Shown: positions 7,856 to 17,105, counted from the stretch's first letter. The stretch is 64,000 nucleotides of DNA from Devosia yakushimensis (GCF_030159855.1 NZ_BSNG01000001.1:124001-188000), one strand, 5' to 3'. Notes: generated by a model from the letters alone, not told the origin. A program made the numbers and translations.

Positions 7856-8890
7856 TTAGTTCATGAGATCGAATGCGTCGCCCCAGGTGTCCGAGACCGA
7901 GAAGCCGTGCGGGTAAGGATCGGTGGGATCGACGCCGATCTGGTGGATGCCGTGAATCCAGCCTCGACCGGAAATAATCGGCTGCACGGCCGGCCGTCCG
8001 GCAACGGTCGTGTCACTGGCGTAATGCACCTCGAAGGTGGAATCGATGATCGAGCGGGCGGTGAAGCGATCACCAGGCTTGGCGAGGCCCCGCGCCGCAG
8101 CGACGGCGAGACGCGCGGAATTGCCGGTGCCGCAGGGTGAGCGGTCGATGCGGCCAGGCGGCATAATGGTGGCGCCCTTGAGCTCGCCCGCTTCATTGTG
8201 GCCGACGAACATGGTGTAGGAAATGCCCTTCATGCCCGGAAGCTCGGGATGGGCGACGTCGAGCTGGGCGTTGATGGCCCGATGCACCGCACTGCCGGCC
8301 TCCACCAGTTTCCGGGCCAGATCCGGACGGATTTCAAGGCCGAACTGGGCGGGATCGATCAGGCCATAGAAAATCCCGCCATAGGCAATGTCGACCTTGA
8401 TCTTGCCGAAGCCCTTCACGTCCACCACCGCGTCAAGCTGGTGGGCATAGGAGGGGTTCATGGTCAGTGTCACGCGCTCGACCTTGCCGTCCTTGCAGGT
8501 GGCGCGGGCGGTCACGAGGCCCGAGGCGGTGTCGATGCGCACGATGGTTTCCGGCTCGGTCATCGGCAGCATGCCGGTTTCGAGCACGGTGGTGACCAGG
8601 CAAATCGAGTTCGAACCCGACATGGCATGCGCCTTGTCGCCCTGCAGGATGATGAAACCGATATCGGCATCGGGCCGGGTGGGTGGAAAGACCAGGCAGG
8701 TGCTCATTTGCGCCGAGGCCCGCGGCTCAAACACCAGGAAGCGCCGCAGGCTGTCATCCACCTCATTGAGATGCCGGATCTTGTCGGCGATGGTCGCGCC
8801 CGGCACGTCGATCACCCCGCCGGTAACGATCCGCCCGACTTCGCCCTCGGCATGGGCTTCCACCATCGTAACGGTCTTCGACCAGCGCAT
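7856..8890 (-). CDS. Proline racemase superfamily protein (hydroxyproline epimerase / 3-hydroxyproline dehydratase-like), Ser/Cys active site
   Basis: A 344-residue cytoplasmic enzyme of the proline racemase superfamily. The second catalytic site is canonical (DRSPCGTGNSA, Cys253), but the first active-site motif reads AMSGSNSICL, so Ser91 replaces the usual catalytic Cys and the following His is absent. Superfamily members with Cys/Cys are proline racemases or 4-hydroxyproline 2-epimerases, and those with Thr/Cys are trans-3-hydroxy-L-proline dehydratases. Ser/Cys members have been linked to hydroxyproline epimerase and dehydratase activities, so the exact reaction is open. It is the last gene after hyuA-hyuB-like genes. 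A pyrroline-carboxylate-reductase-like Ldh gene and a deaminase-like DapA gene lie in the same island. Confidence 0.85.
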   Translation of the reverse strand: MRWSKTVTMVEAHAEGEVGRIVTGGVIDVPGATIADKIRHLNEVDDSLRRFLVFEPRASAQMSTCLVFPPTRPDADIGFIILQGDKAHAMSGSNSICLVTTVLETGMLPMTEPETIVRIDTASGLVTARATCKDGKVERVTLTMNPSYAHQLDAVVDVKGFGKIKVDIAYGGIFYGLIDPAQFGLEIRPDLARKLVEAGSAVHRAINAQLDVAHPELPGMKGISYTMFVGHNEAGELKGATIMPPGRIDRSPCGTGNSARLAVAAARGLAKPGDRFTARSIIDSTFEVHYASDTTVAGRPAVQPIISGRGWIHGIHQIGVDPTDPYPHGFSVSDTWGDAFDLMN

Positions 8891-8907
8891 GGCCGCTTCC
8901 TTCTTCT

Positions 8908-10566
8908 TCAGATCGTGACGTTATAGACCTTGGCGGCAGTTTCGGCGTCAATATAGCCATTGCGCAGGTCGCGCCGGACGGCCGCTTCGGTCCGCTCGGA
9001 AGGCTTGCCGAAGCCGCCGCCCACACCCGTCACCACATGCACCACGTCACCCTTGGAAAGCGGGACATTGGTGGCGAAGGAATAGCGTTCGACGTCCTTG
9101 CCGGGCCGCAGCACTTCCACATAATTGGGCGAACCGTCATTGCCGCCATTCTGCCCCCAGGGCGGAATGCGCGAGCGGGTATAGCCAACGCTGAGGAAAT
9201 TGTCGTCGGCACGGACGCGGTAGCGAACGGAAATGCCCTTGCCGCCGCGCCAGGCGCCGTCGCCCCCCTTATCGGCATTGAGCGCCAGCTCGTCGACATT
9301 GAGGCCGTAGCGTGCCTCGGCGACTTCAGCCGGGCAGTTGAAGGTATCGCCATGGAAGCCTGAGAAGATGGCGCTATTGCCATCGCGCCCCTGCTGCGCC
9401 CCCCAGCCGCCGAGCTGCGGTTCGACAATGGTGTAGTGGCGGCCGGTATCGGGATGCTTGCCGCCGATAACCGTGCCGCAGATCGAGGCAAAATTGCCGG
9501 CCGGTAGCACGCCCGGGAAATGATGGGCAAGGCATCGCAGGATGAGATCGAAAACACGGATTTCGACCTCGGAATAATAGCCCAGCGCCCCGGGTTCAAC
9601 GACGTGGAAGACCGAACCCGGACGCGTCAGCAATTGCAGCGGGCGGAAGAAGCCGCCGTTGCCAGGCGCCTGCGTGTCGGTAAAGGCCTTGAACGCCAGC
9701 TGCGCTGAAATCTCGATGCCTTCGCGGCTCGAATTGCTCGATCCCTTCTGGTCGGGATTGTCGCGCAGGTCGATGATGAAGGCATCGTCGGTGATTTCGA
9801 TGACGATCTTGTGGATCGTGCCGTCGTCCTGCTCTTCCTCGAAGGGATAGATACCTTTCTTGATGGTGGCGAGAGCGGCCCGCGCGCGACGTTCGCCGAG
9901 ATCCATGAAGTCGGCAATCGCGGCGGTAAAGGTATCGGAGCCATACTTCTCGATCATTTCGAGAATGCGCTTCTCGCCAATGCGGACGCCGGCAATGCCG
10001 GCCCAGAGATCGCCGCGAAGGAAGTCGGGCAGGCGGGTATTGACGTAGAGAATGTCGAACACGGCCTGGTTCGGCACGCCCGCATCGATCAGCTTCACCG
10101 CCGGAATGCGGATGCCCTCCTGGTAGATCTCGGTCGCCTCTGATGACATCGAGCCCGGCACATTGCCGCCAACGTCGTTCCAGTGCGCGATATTGGCCGT
10201 CCAGGCGACGATCCGGCCTTCGGCAAAGACCGGCATGGCCAGGATCATGTCGTTGAGATGGGTCACGCCACCCCAATAGGGGTCGTTGGAGGCAAAGAGA
10301 TCGCCCGGCTTGATTGTCTCGACCGGGTGCTTTTCAATCATGCGCTTGACGGCTTTGTCGAGCACGCCGACGAAGGCGGGAATGCCAGCGCCGGAAGCGG
10401 CGATTTCGCCCTGCGCATCGCAAATGCCGGTGCCGAGATCCAGCACCTCATAGATGATCGCGCTCATGGAGGTCTTGCGCTGGGCCGCGAACATTTCGTC
10501 GGCGACAGCCTCAAGACCGTTCTGGATGATGTCGAAGGTGACAGGATCGTAGGAGGTCGTGCTCAT
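8908..10566 (-). CDS. Hydantoinase B / 5-oxoprolinase B-type subunit
   Basis: A 552-residue member of the HyuB family (COG0146). The N-terminus has the typical YDPVTFDIIQNGLEAVADEM, followed by ASNDPYWGGVTHLNDMIL and a C-terminal GKPSERTEAAVRRDL. HyuB proteins pair with HyuA proteins in ATP-dependent opening of cyclic amides such as 5-oxoproline or N-methylhydantoin, and in acetophenone- and acetone-carboxylase relatives. It lies 3 bases after hyuA-like and 17 bases before the racemase gene, so the three are one unit. Which ring compound is opened cannot be read from sequence. Confidence 0.92.
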   Translation of the reverse strand: MSTTSYDPVTFDIIQNGLEAVADEMFAAQRKTSMSAIIYEVLDLGTGICDAQGEIAASGAGIPAFVGVLDKAVKRMIEKHPVETIKPGDLFASNDPYWGGVTHLNDMILAMPVFAEGRIVAWTANIAHWNDVGGNVPGSMSSEATEIYQEGIRIPAVKLIDAGVPNQAVFDILYVNTRLPDFLRGDLWAGIAGVRIGEKRILEMIEKYGSDTFTAAIADFMDLGERRARAALATIKKGIYPFEEEQDDGTIHKIVIEITDDAFIIDLRDNPDQKGSSNSSREGIEISAQLAFKAFTDTQAPGNGGFFRPLQLLTRPGSVFHVVEPGALGYYSEVEIRVFDLILRCLAHHFPGVLPAGNFASICGTVIGGKHPDTGRHYTIVEPQLGGWGAQQGRDGNSAIFSGFHGDTFNCPAEVAEARYGLNVDELALNADKGGDGAWRGGKGISVRYRVRADDNFLSVGYTRSRIPPWGQNGGNDGSPNYVEVLRPGKDVERYSFATNVPLSKGDVVHVVTGVGGGFGKPSERTEAAVRRDLRNGYIDAETAAKVYNVTI

Positions 10567-10569
10567 CGA

Positions 10570-12645
10570 TCAGCTCCGCAGATGGATTTGGGTATTGCCG
10601 AAATCGTCGATTTCGACCCGGTTGCCGGGATGAACGACAATGGTGGTGCCGGGGTCCTCGATAATGGCCGGGCCGGTAAAGACCATGCCTGGTTCGAGCT
10701 TTTCGGCATTGTAGATGATCGCTTCGCAAACGCCCTCGGTGGCGTAATCCACCTCGCGCCTGCCCTTGATGGCGTCCTCCAGTCTGGCTCCGGTGCGCGG
10801 CTGCGGCACCATTTCGAGCTTGCCCACTTCGGCCGAAGCGATGATGTGGATACCAACGATTTCGACGGCGACATCGAGGCGATAGGTATATTCGCGCTCG
10901 TAGACGCCGTGGAAATCCTCGATTAGCGCGGCGATGCGCGTGTCGTCCAGCGGACCGGCGTCGAGCGGGACTTCCACGGCATGTTCCTGGTTGCGGTAGC
11001 GCATCTTGACCAGGGGCTGGATATTGACCGCATCGGCCGCGACGCCTTCCTTGCCGAACTGCTCCCTGGCATGCCCGGAAATTTCACCGACCAGTGCTTC
11101 GAGGCCCGCGCGGTCGGTTCCGTCCATCAGGCGGGTAACGAAATAGTCGCGGCGCAGGTCGCTCATCATCATGCCCCAGGCCGAAAAGACCGGAGCGCCG
11201 CGCGGTACCACGACCTTCTTCACGCCCAGTTCCTGTCCAAGTGCGACGCCATGCATGGCGCCGCCGCCGCCGAACACCACCAGGGTGAAATCGCGCGGAT
11301 CGTGGCCGCGGTTGAGCGAGACGAGTTTGAGCGCATTGACCATATTGGCATTGGCGATGCGCACGATACCGCGCGCCGCTTCCTGCTGGCTGACGCCAAG
11401 CTTGTCAGCCAGGGCGTCCAGGGCGCCATCGACCGATGCCATGTCGGCAATGACCGAGCCGCCGCAGAAATAGTCGCGATTGATACGGCCGAGCACGAGA
11501 TTGGCGTCGGTCGTGGTGGCATTGGTGCCGCCACGGCCATAGGCGGCAGGGCCGGGCACCGCGCCGGCCGATTGCGGGCCGACATGCAGCTTGCTGAAGT
11601 CATCGACCCAGGCGATCGAACCGCCGCCATTGCCGATTTCCACCAGGTCAACCACCGGCACCATGATCGGATAGCCCGCGCTCTTGCGGTCGCGTTCGAT
11701 CCAGTAATCGGTCTTGATGCTGACCTGGCCATTCTGGATCAGCGAACATTTGGCCGTGGTGCCGCCGATATCGAGGGCAAGCACATTGGGCTCGCCTATG
11801 ATGCGGCCGAGCTCGGCGGCGCCCCAGAAACCGGAGGCGGGTCCCGATTCAACCATGGTGATCGGAATGGCCTTGGTCGAAGTCAGCGAATCCACACCGC
11901 AATTGGACTGCATGATATAGAGCCGGCCTTCATAGCCCTCCTGCTGCAGGCCCGCTTCAAGCCGCTCCAGATAGCGCTGGGCGGTCGGCTGCACATAGGC
12001 GGAAAGCACCGTCGTGCTGGTGCGCTCGTATTCACGCCATTCACGGGTGATCTGGTGCGACGCGACGGTGGCGACTTCGGGCCAGAGGCGCCCGATTTCA
12101 TCCAGCACGGCCTTTTCATGCGTCGGATTGGCATAGGCATGGATGAGACACACGGCGACGGCCTGCACGCCATCGGCGCGGAAGCCCTCGAGAATGGCCG
12201 GCAGGCCGCTGAGGTCGAGCGGAGCGACTTCATTGCCGCGATAATCCATGCGACCGGGGATTTCCTGGCGCAGGTAGCGTTCGACGAAGGGCGTCGGCTT
12301 TTCATAGGAGAGGTTGAAGAAGTCGGGGCGGTTGCCGCGGGCGATTTCGAGCACGTCGCGGAAACCGGTCGTGGTGACCAGGCCCACCTTGGCGCCTTTG
12401 CGCTCGGTCAGCGCGTTGATGACCACGGTCGTGCCATGCGCGAAAAAATCGGCCTCGGCAACGCTGAGACCTGCCTTCCGGATAACGTTGAGCACGCCCT
12501 GTTCGAAATTGGGCGGCGTTGTGTCGGATTTCTCGGTCCGCACCGTTTGCCGGCCGGTGGTCTTGTCGGTCTCGAAATAGACGAGGTCGGTAAAGGTGCC
12601 GCCCACATCGGTGGCAATCCGGCTGATTGTGTCACGCTTGGTCAT
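10570..12645 (-). CDS. Hydantoinase A / 5-oxoprolinase A-type subunit
   Basis: A 691-residue member of the HyuA family (COG0145) with an ASKHA-type ATPase core. The N-terminal RIATDVGGTFTDLVYFE is the phosphate-1 motif; VLALDIGGTTAKCSLI is the second phosphate motif of the hydantoinase A domain; VFGGGGAMHGVAL is the adenosine motif. It forms an ATP-dependent cyclic amide hydrolase with the downstream HyuB-like subunit. The 207-bp upstream gap contains a TGTCGACA palindrome 71 bp before the ATG, shared with three other promoters of this island, and a second related palindrome. The ring substrate is unknown. Confidence 0.92.
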   Translation of the reverse strand: MTKRDTISRIATDVGGTFTDLVYFETDKTTGRQTVRTEKSDTTPPNFEQGVLNVIRKAGLSVAEADFFAHGTTVVINALTERKGAKVGLVTTTGFRDVLEIARGNRPDFFNLSYEKPTPFVERYLRQEIPGRMDYRGNEVAPLDLSGLPAILEGFRADGVQAVAVCLIHAYANPTHEKAVLDEIGRLWPEVATVASHQITREWREYERTSTTVLSAYVQPTAQRYLERLEAGLQQEGYEGRLYIMQSNCGVDSLTSTKAIPITMVESGPASGFWGAAELGRIIGEPNVLALDIGGTTAKCSLIQNGQVSIKTDYWIERDRKSAGYPIMVPVVDLVEIGNGGGSIAWVDDFSKLHVGPQSAGAVPGPAAYGRGGTNATTTDANLVLGRINRDYFCGGSVIADMASVDGALDALADKLGVSQQEAARGIVRIANANMVNALKLVSLNRGHDPRDFTLVVFGGGGAMHGVALGQELGVKKVVVPRGAPVFSAWGMMMSDLRRDYFVTRLMDGTDRAGLEALVGEISGHAREQFGKEGVAADAVNIQPLVKMRYRNQEHAVEVPLDAGPLDDTRIAALIEDFHGVYEREYTYRLDVAVEIVGIHIIASAEVGKLEMVPQPRTGARLEDAIKGRREVDYATEGVCEAIIYNAEKLEPGMVFTGPAIIEDPGTTIVVHPGNRVEIDDFGNTQIHLRS

Positions 12646-12715
12646 TAGTCATCCCGACTTTTTCGTCCGGTCCACCGGTGAGGCGGAAGGTGATATCTGG
12701 AGGAAATATCCAATT

Positions 12716-12772
12716 TGTCGACAGTATCCGGCAGGCGGCACCTTGCCAAGACGCCGGATATTTGTCGGCAAA
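12716..12772 (-). promoter_or_regulatory. Operator region of the hyuA-like unit (TGTCGACA plus nested inverted repeats)
   Basis: TGTCGACA occupies 12716-12723. It is preceded by ATATCCAA, the same spacing and sequence as at 17106-17123. TATCCGGC (12725-12732) is mirrored by GCCGGATA (12753-12760), and the near-palindrome TTTGTCGGCAAA lies at 12761-12772. Together this forms two related half-operators facing each other within 57 bases, upstream of hyuA and downstream of the permease gene. Confidence 0.6.
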
Positions 12773-12852
12773 CTAAATACATGAAATTCTTGGGGCGATC
12801 CTCTTGGGCCAGCGAAGCGTTGCCTCTTGCCACCAGGCCGACGGCTGAGGGC

Positions 12853-13836
12853 CTATCTGCGCTTCTTGCCGGCACTCAGGGCGACCGCGGCCACGATAAT
12901 GACGCCCGTCGTGAGGTCCTTGAAGAAGGGGTTGACGTTGAGGATGTTGAACCCGTTGCCGATAAGCGCCAGCAGCAGCACACCAGCGATGGACCGCCAG
13001 ACGGCGCCCGCTCCGCCATAAATGCTGGTGCCGCCCAGAATGACTGCGGCAATGGCCTCCAGCTCCATGCCGACACCGGCTTGTGGCTGGCCCATGGAAA
13101 TACGCGACACCGCAATGATCCCCGCCAGGCCGGCGGCAAAACCGGTCAGGCCGAAGCAGGCGATGCGAACCAGCTTGGTGCGGACACCGGAAAGAATGGC
13201 GGCCTCTTCATTGCCACCTACGGCGATGACGCGGCGGCCGAACGTGGTGCGGTTGAGCAGCACCATCATGGCGACGGTAAAGACGAGCAGGATGAGCACG
13301 GCGATATTGACCATGCCGACGCGTCCGCGGCCGAGCCAGGCGAATTCCTCCATGCGCACGGGGATGAGCGCTCCGCCCGTGATCAATACGGCAATGCCGC
13401 GATAGACCATGCTCGAAGCCAGGGTGGCGAGGAAGGAGTGGACGTTGAAGCCGGTGATGATGAGGCCGTTGACCAGCCCTAGCAGCAGCCCGAGCAACGG
13501 CCCGGCGATCATTCCCAAAGTCGGGTCGACATTGACCGCAAGCCAGGCCGCGGACACGCTAGCAACGCCGAAAATCGCGCCAGTCGAGAGGTCGAAGCCA
13601 CCGCTGATGATCACTAGCGTCAGCGCGGCGGCGATCAGCGCCAGCGGTGCGCTCTGGTTGAGGATGTTTAAGAGATTGCGCGAGGTGAGAAAGGACGGGC
13701 TGAGGAAAGTCAGCCCGATCATCAGGATCACGATGATGATGAGAACGCCATATTCGCGCAGGAAATCGCCGAGGGCGAACTTGCTTCTTCTGGGCGTGGC
13801 AGGTGCGGCTGCTTGAAGTTCGGCCATGGATTTCAA
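12853..13836 (-). CDS. Ribose-type (CUT2) ABC transporter permease, RbsC-like
   Basis: A 327-residue polytopic inner-membrane protein of the RbsC/AraH family with about eight to ten hydrophobic segments. The family block VIISGGFDLSTGAIFGVASV is present, followed by GVRTKLVRIACFGLTGFAAG and AIAAVILGGTSIYGG, typical of CUT2 permeases. It overlaps the ATPase gene by 4 bases. Although the family usually carries pentoses and hexoses, the neighbouring genes are for cyclic amino acid or amide chemistry, so the substrate may not be a sugar. Confidence 0.93.
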   Translation of the reverse strand: MKSMAELQAAAPATPRRSKFALGDFLREYGVLIIIVILMIGLTFLSPSFLTSRNLLNILNQSAPLALIAAALTLVIISGGFDLSTGAIFGVASVSAAWLAVNVDPTLGMIAGPLLGLLLGLVNGLIITGFNVHSFLATLASSMVYRGIAVLITGGALIPVRMEEFAWLGRGRVGMVNIAVLILLVFTVAMMVLLNRTTFGRRVIAVGGNEEAAILSGVRTKLVRIACFGLTGFAAGLAGIIAVSRISMGQPQAGVGMELEAIAAVILGGTSIYGGAGAVWRSIAGVLLLALIGNGFNILNVNPFFKDLTTGVIIVAAVALSAGKKRR

Positions 13837-15377
13837 CCTTGTGCGGGCAGGGGCACGGCTTGCTCCTGCGCCTTCTGGACGTTGAAGAGGCGGAACAGCA
13901 CGTCCTCAACACTGATATCGGGACTATCGACCTCGCCGATGATCCGGCCCTGGCTCATTAGATAGGAGCGATGGGACAGGTTCAGCACTTCCTCGAGTTC
14001 CGAGGAGATCAGCAGGACGGCAACGCCGCTCTGCGCGAGTTCGACGATGAAGTCGTGGATGCGGCGGCGGGCGCCGATGTCGACGCCGCGGCTGGGCTCG
14101 TCGAGAATGACAACGCGCGGCTTGCCATAAGCCCATTTCGACAGCAGCACCTTCTGCTGGTTGCCGCCCGAATAATAGGCCACTTCGCCGTCAATGCCGG
14201 CCGGAACGATGCCGAAATGCTCGATCATCGCCTTGGTGCGACGCCGCTCCTCGCCCATGTCGAGAAAGCCGAAACGGCTGATCTGGTCGAGGTGAGGCAG
14301 GCTCATATTGGGCCGCGTGCGCTGCACCAGGTTCAGGCCCTGCTTGCGGCGGTCCTCGGGGATGAACGCAATGCCGTGCCGGACCGCCTGCTTGGGCGTA
14401 AGCTTGTGCAGCTCCTGGCCATCGAGCGCGATCGTGCCGGTCAGGGCCTCATCGGCGCCGAACAGGGCGCGCGCCACTTCGCTGCGGCCTGAACCCACCA
14501 GGCCAACAAGGCCCACAACCTCGCCAGGGCGGACCGTGAGGTTGATGTCGTGGATTCCGGCATCGGTGCTGATGCCGCGCATTTCGATGCGCGGGGCAAT
14601 CGAAGCTTCGGGCCGGGCCGGAAGCTCGGGATAGGCGACTTCGGCGCTTTTGCCGAGCATGCCTTCAACCAGGCTTTGCTTGGTTTCGCCGGCAATGCTG
14701 CCGGTTCTGACCACGCGGCCGTCGCGCATGATCGTCACGCGATCGCAGGCGGCCAGCACGTGGTCCAGGAAATGGGTGACATAGATGATAGTGCGGCCCT
14801 GCGCGCGCAGGTCGGCAATGACCCGATGCAGCCGGTCGGCCTCATCAGCGGTGAGCGAGGAGGTCGGTTCATCCATGATGATGATGCGGGCGTCGCGGGC
14901 AATGGCGCGCATGATCTCGACCTTCTGCCGGTCGGCGATGGAGAGATCGCCGGCCTTGCGGCGCGGATCGAGGCCGAAGCGGCACTGTTCTTCGAACGCG
15001 GCAAAACGCTTGTTGTCCGAGCCCTTGAGTAGGCCCGCGATATTGGCCTCAAGCCCGAGAAACACATTTTCTGCCACGGTCAGTTGCGGCACCAGCTGCA
15101 ATTCCTGATGGATCATGGCCACGCCGAGCTGCAGCGCGCGGCGCGGCGTCGGCTGGTCGAGCGCTATGCCCGAAATCTCCACCGCGCCGCGATCGGCCGA
15201 GTAATAGCCGCCGATGATCTTGCCGACACTGGACTTGCCTGCGCCATTCTCCCCGATCAGCGCATGCACTTCGCCGGCCCGAAATTCGAGATTTATGTCA
15301 TTGAGAATTTTGCTTGAGCCGAAGCTCTTCTCCACGCCCGTCAGCCGGACAGCCGTCGTCGTCCCGTTTGCTACCAT
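13833..15377 (-). CDS. Ribose-type (CUT2) ABC transporter ATP-binding protein, two ABC domains (RbsA/MglA-like)
   Basis: A 514-residue ATPase with two fused nucleotide-binding domains, as usual for CUT2 systems. The first domain has Walker A GENGAGKSS and Walker B IIIMDEPTSSL. The second has GLVGSGRSEVARALFG in place of a standard Walker A and YSGGNQQKVLLSKW as its signature, which is typical of RbsA, where only one domain is fully catalytic. It lies 70 bases downstream of the binding-protein gene, with a strong hairpin in that gap, and overlaps the permease gene by ATGA. Confidence 0.94.
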   Translation of the reverse strand: MVANGTTTAVRLTGVEKSFGSSKILNDINLEFRAGEVHALIGENGAGKSSVGKIIGGYYSADRGAVEISGIALDQPTPRRALQLGVAMIHQELQLVPQLTVAENVFLGLEANIAGLLKGSDNKRFAAFEEQCRFGLDPRRKAGDLSIADRQKVEIMRAIARDARIIIMDEPTSSLTADEADRLHRVIADLRAQGRTIIYVTHFLDHVLAACDRVTIMRDGRVVRTGSIAGETKQSLVEGMLGKSAEVAYPELPARPEASIAPRIEMRGISTDAGIHDINLTVRPGEVVGLVGLVGSGRSEVARALFGADEALTGTIALDGQELHKLTPKQAVRHGIAFIPEDRRKQGLNLVQRTRPNMSLPHLDQISRFGFLDMGEERRRTKAMIEHFGIVPAGIDGEVAYYSGGNQQKVLLSKWAYGKPRVVILDEPSRGVDIGARRRIHDFIVELAQSGVAVLLISSELEEVLNLSHRSYLMSQGRIIGEVDSPDISVEDVLFRLFNVQKAQEQAVPLPAQG

Positions 15378-15408
15378 GGCAACGGACCTCCGCTAAAGGA
15401 GCAGACTA

Positions 15409-15430
15409 GGCGGGATCGAACGATCCCGCC
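15409..15430 (-). repeat. Intercistronic hairpin between binding-protein and ATPase genes
   Basis: GGCGGGATCG (15409-15418) and its exact reverse complement (15421-15430) are separated by 2 bases. Hairpins at this position in binding-protein operons commonly protect the upstream message or cause partial termination, so the periplasmic binding protein is made in excess. That role is inferred here. Confidence 0.6.
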
Positions 15431-15447
15431 AGCCTCGCATGAGGAGC

Positions 15448-16443
15448 TCAGCCCTGCCATTCGGCCGTAAAGTCAGGATTGGCGTCGAGCCATTCCTTGG
15501 TCACGATCACGGGTGTCACGCTGAGATCGAACGGATCGATCCAGGTCGGCGCGGTACCGCCTTCAAGCGTGGTGACAGCGGCTTCCAGCGCAGCCTTTCC
15601 CATGCTGTGCGGCACTTCGGTCAGCGTTGCGGCCACCGTGCCGGCGCGAATGGCGTCGACGGTGATCTGGTTGAGACCGCCACCGATCATATAGACCGAG
15701 CCGGGATCATAGCCGAAATCGCTGAGCGCGATCTCCGCGCCGATCAGGTGCTGGTCGGCATTGGAGAGCACGGCGTCGATTTCCGGATTGGCCTGCAGGA
15801 TGTCCTGCATGGCAGTCAGCGAGGCATCAGGATCATAATTGCCTTCGCCCGTAGCCACGATCTGGATGTTCGGGTGCTGTCCCAGAACTTCCTTGAAAGT
15901 CTCGTTGCGCAGATTGTCGAACGGATAGATCAACTGCCCGATGATCACGGCGACGCGGCACGGATCCTTATCGGCGCAATACGCCGCCACGGCCTCCGCC
16001 TGAGCCCGGGCACCCACGGCCGGGTTGGCCGCGACGGTGGTGGTCAGGCCGGGAACCTGCGGCTCCATATTGGTCAGGTCCGGCCCGACGGGAAACAGCG
16101 TTGCGACGACGGTAATGCCGGCTGCCGTGGCGTCTTCGAGCGCCGGGGCAATACCCACGGTGTCGTTCGGTGTCACGATAAAGGCGTCGAAACGGCCACC
16201 GGCCACCACGTCTTCGACCTGAGAGAACTGTTTGGTGGAGTCAAATGCGCCGTCGAAGATCTCGACTTCGACGCCCTTTGCGGCCGCGGCTTCCTGGATG
16301 CCGGCATAGATCGCCTGATTATAGCCATTCTGGCTGGACGAGGCGAGATAGGCGATGCGGAACGGATCCTGCGCCATGGCCGGCGCGGTCGTGGCCACAC
16401 CGGCAAACGCTACGGAAGTGAGCAATGCTAGACGTAGTTTCAT
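15448..16443 (-). CDS. ABC transporter substrate-binding protein, ribose-type periplasmic binding family
   Basis: A 331-residue secreted protein with a clear Sec signal peptide (Lys/Arg start, hydrophobic core, cleavage after ATTAPAMA, leaving mature QDPFRIAYL). The mature part has the type I periplasmic-binding fold (Peripla_BP_4): early SSSQNGYNQAIYAGIQEAA, central FDAFIVTPNDTVGIAPAL and late AVLSNADQHLIGAEIAL. Cysteines in AAYCADKDPCRV may form a disulfide. It delivers the unknown ligand to the CUT2 permease. A 115-bp gap with two hairpins separates it from the upstream GAF gene. Confidence 0.93.
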   Translation of the reverse strand: MKLRLALLTSVAFAGVATTAPAMAQDPFRIAYLASSSQNGYNQAIYAGIQEAAAAKGVEVEIFDGAFDSTKQFSQVEDVVAGGRFDAFIVTPNDTVGIAPALEDATAAGITVVATLFPVGPDLTNMEPQVPGLTTTVAANPAVGARAQAEAVAAYCADKDPCRVAVIIGQLIYPFDNLRNETFKEVLGQHPNIQIVATGEGNYDPDASLTAMQDILQANPEIDAVLSNADQHLIGAEIALSDFGYDPGSVYMIGGGLNQITVDAIRAGTVAATLTEVPHSMGKAALEAAVTTLEGGTAPTWIDPFDLSVTPVIVTKEWLDANPDFTAEWQG

Positions 16444-16460
16444 GGCTTTTTCCCTTTCAC

Positions 16461-16516
16461 ACCAGCGGTTCCCAATTCCGCTGCTGGTTTTCCCGAACGG
16501 CCCGGCGCTGTGCCGG
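16461..16516 (-). repeat. Two hairpins between the GAF gene and the binding-protein gene
   Basis: ACCAGCGG near 16461 pairs with CCGCTGCTGGT (to about 16487) through a two-base bulge. A second stem, GGCCCGGC with GCCGGCC, lies at about 16497-16516. They may terminate or process the message from the GAF gene before the transporter genes. No T-run is seen on the - strand reading, so the role is uncertain. Confidence 0.35.
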
Positions 16517-16558
16517 CCCAGTTCTATTCGCTACCCTCTGCGCAAGCGGCTATGCCCC

Positions 16559-17080
16559 TCACGAAGTGGTTTGCTCGTTCATCGACTTGGCCAGATGTTG
16601 GAAAGCGATGGTGGCGTAAGGCAGCAGGTCGGCAGCCGGCGCGATGCGCTCGGCCGTATAGTAGCCAGCCTCATGCAGCAGGTTCAGCGTACCGATGACC
16701 TTGCCATCGACGACGACTGGAATATTGGCATTGGATTCGTTGCCCAACGACTGGATCAACTGCCAGTCAAAGAAGACCTCCGCGATCTCTTCGATGCGCA
16801 GGGTGTGGAACACGCGGTGCTGGTTGAGCACGATTTCGGTCCACGTGTTGTCTTCGATCGGCTTGAGCCCGGCCAGCGGATAGGCCTCCAGGTTTTCCGA
16901 ATAGACGCGCTTGGACTGGCGCCTGCCCATGTCATAAACCGACGCCGTCAAAAGTCTTGTGCCGATCGTCTCCTGCAACATCTTGCCGACGCCTCCGATC
17001 AGGTCGGTGGCCGTTACACCAGGGCGGCGAACGCTCGCCATGAATTCATCAACAAGGCCGGTACTGATCACGATAGGCAT
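16559..17080 (-). CDS. GAF-domain protein, possible small-molecule sensor
   Basis: A 173-residue protein that is essentially a lone GAF domain; no DNA-binding, kinase or cyclase domain follows. The core blocks are GGVGKMLQETIGTRLLTASVY near residues 28-50, a mid-domain WTEIVLNQHRVF, and NIPVVVDGKVIGTLNLLH near residues 115-135, a typical GAF strand-turn-strand. It is the first gene of the - strand unit leading to the ABC transporter. A TGTCGACA palindrome lies 36 bp before its ATG. Stand-alone GAF proteins can act as ligand-binding or redox enzymes such as methionine-R-sulfoxide reductase, but the cysteines needed for that are absent. Confidence 0.8.
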   Translation of the reverse strand: MPIVISTGLVDEFMASVRRPGVTATDLIGGVGKMLQETIGTRLLTASVYDMGRRQSKRVYSENLEAYPLAGLKPIEDNTWTEIVLNQHRVFHTLRIEEIAEVFFDWQLIQSLGNESNANIPVVVDGKVIGTLNLLHEAGYYTAERIAPAADLLPYATIAFQHLAKSMNEQTTS

Positions 17081-17105
17081 CCTATTTCTGGATGGATGCT
17101 ATCTA

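Noticed and set aside
10981..12648. A 555-codon + strand frame across the hyuA-like gene
   Set aside because: Antisense shadow of a strongly conserved HyuA gene, with His/Gly/Arg-rich composition and no ribosome site.
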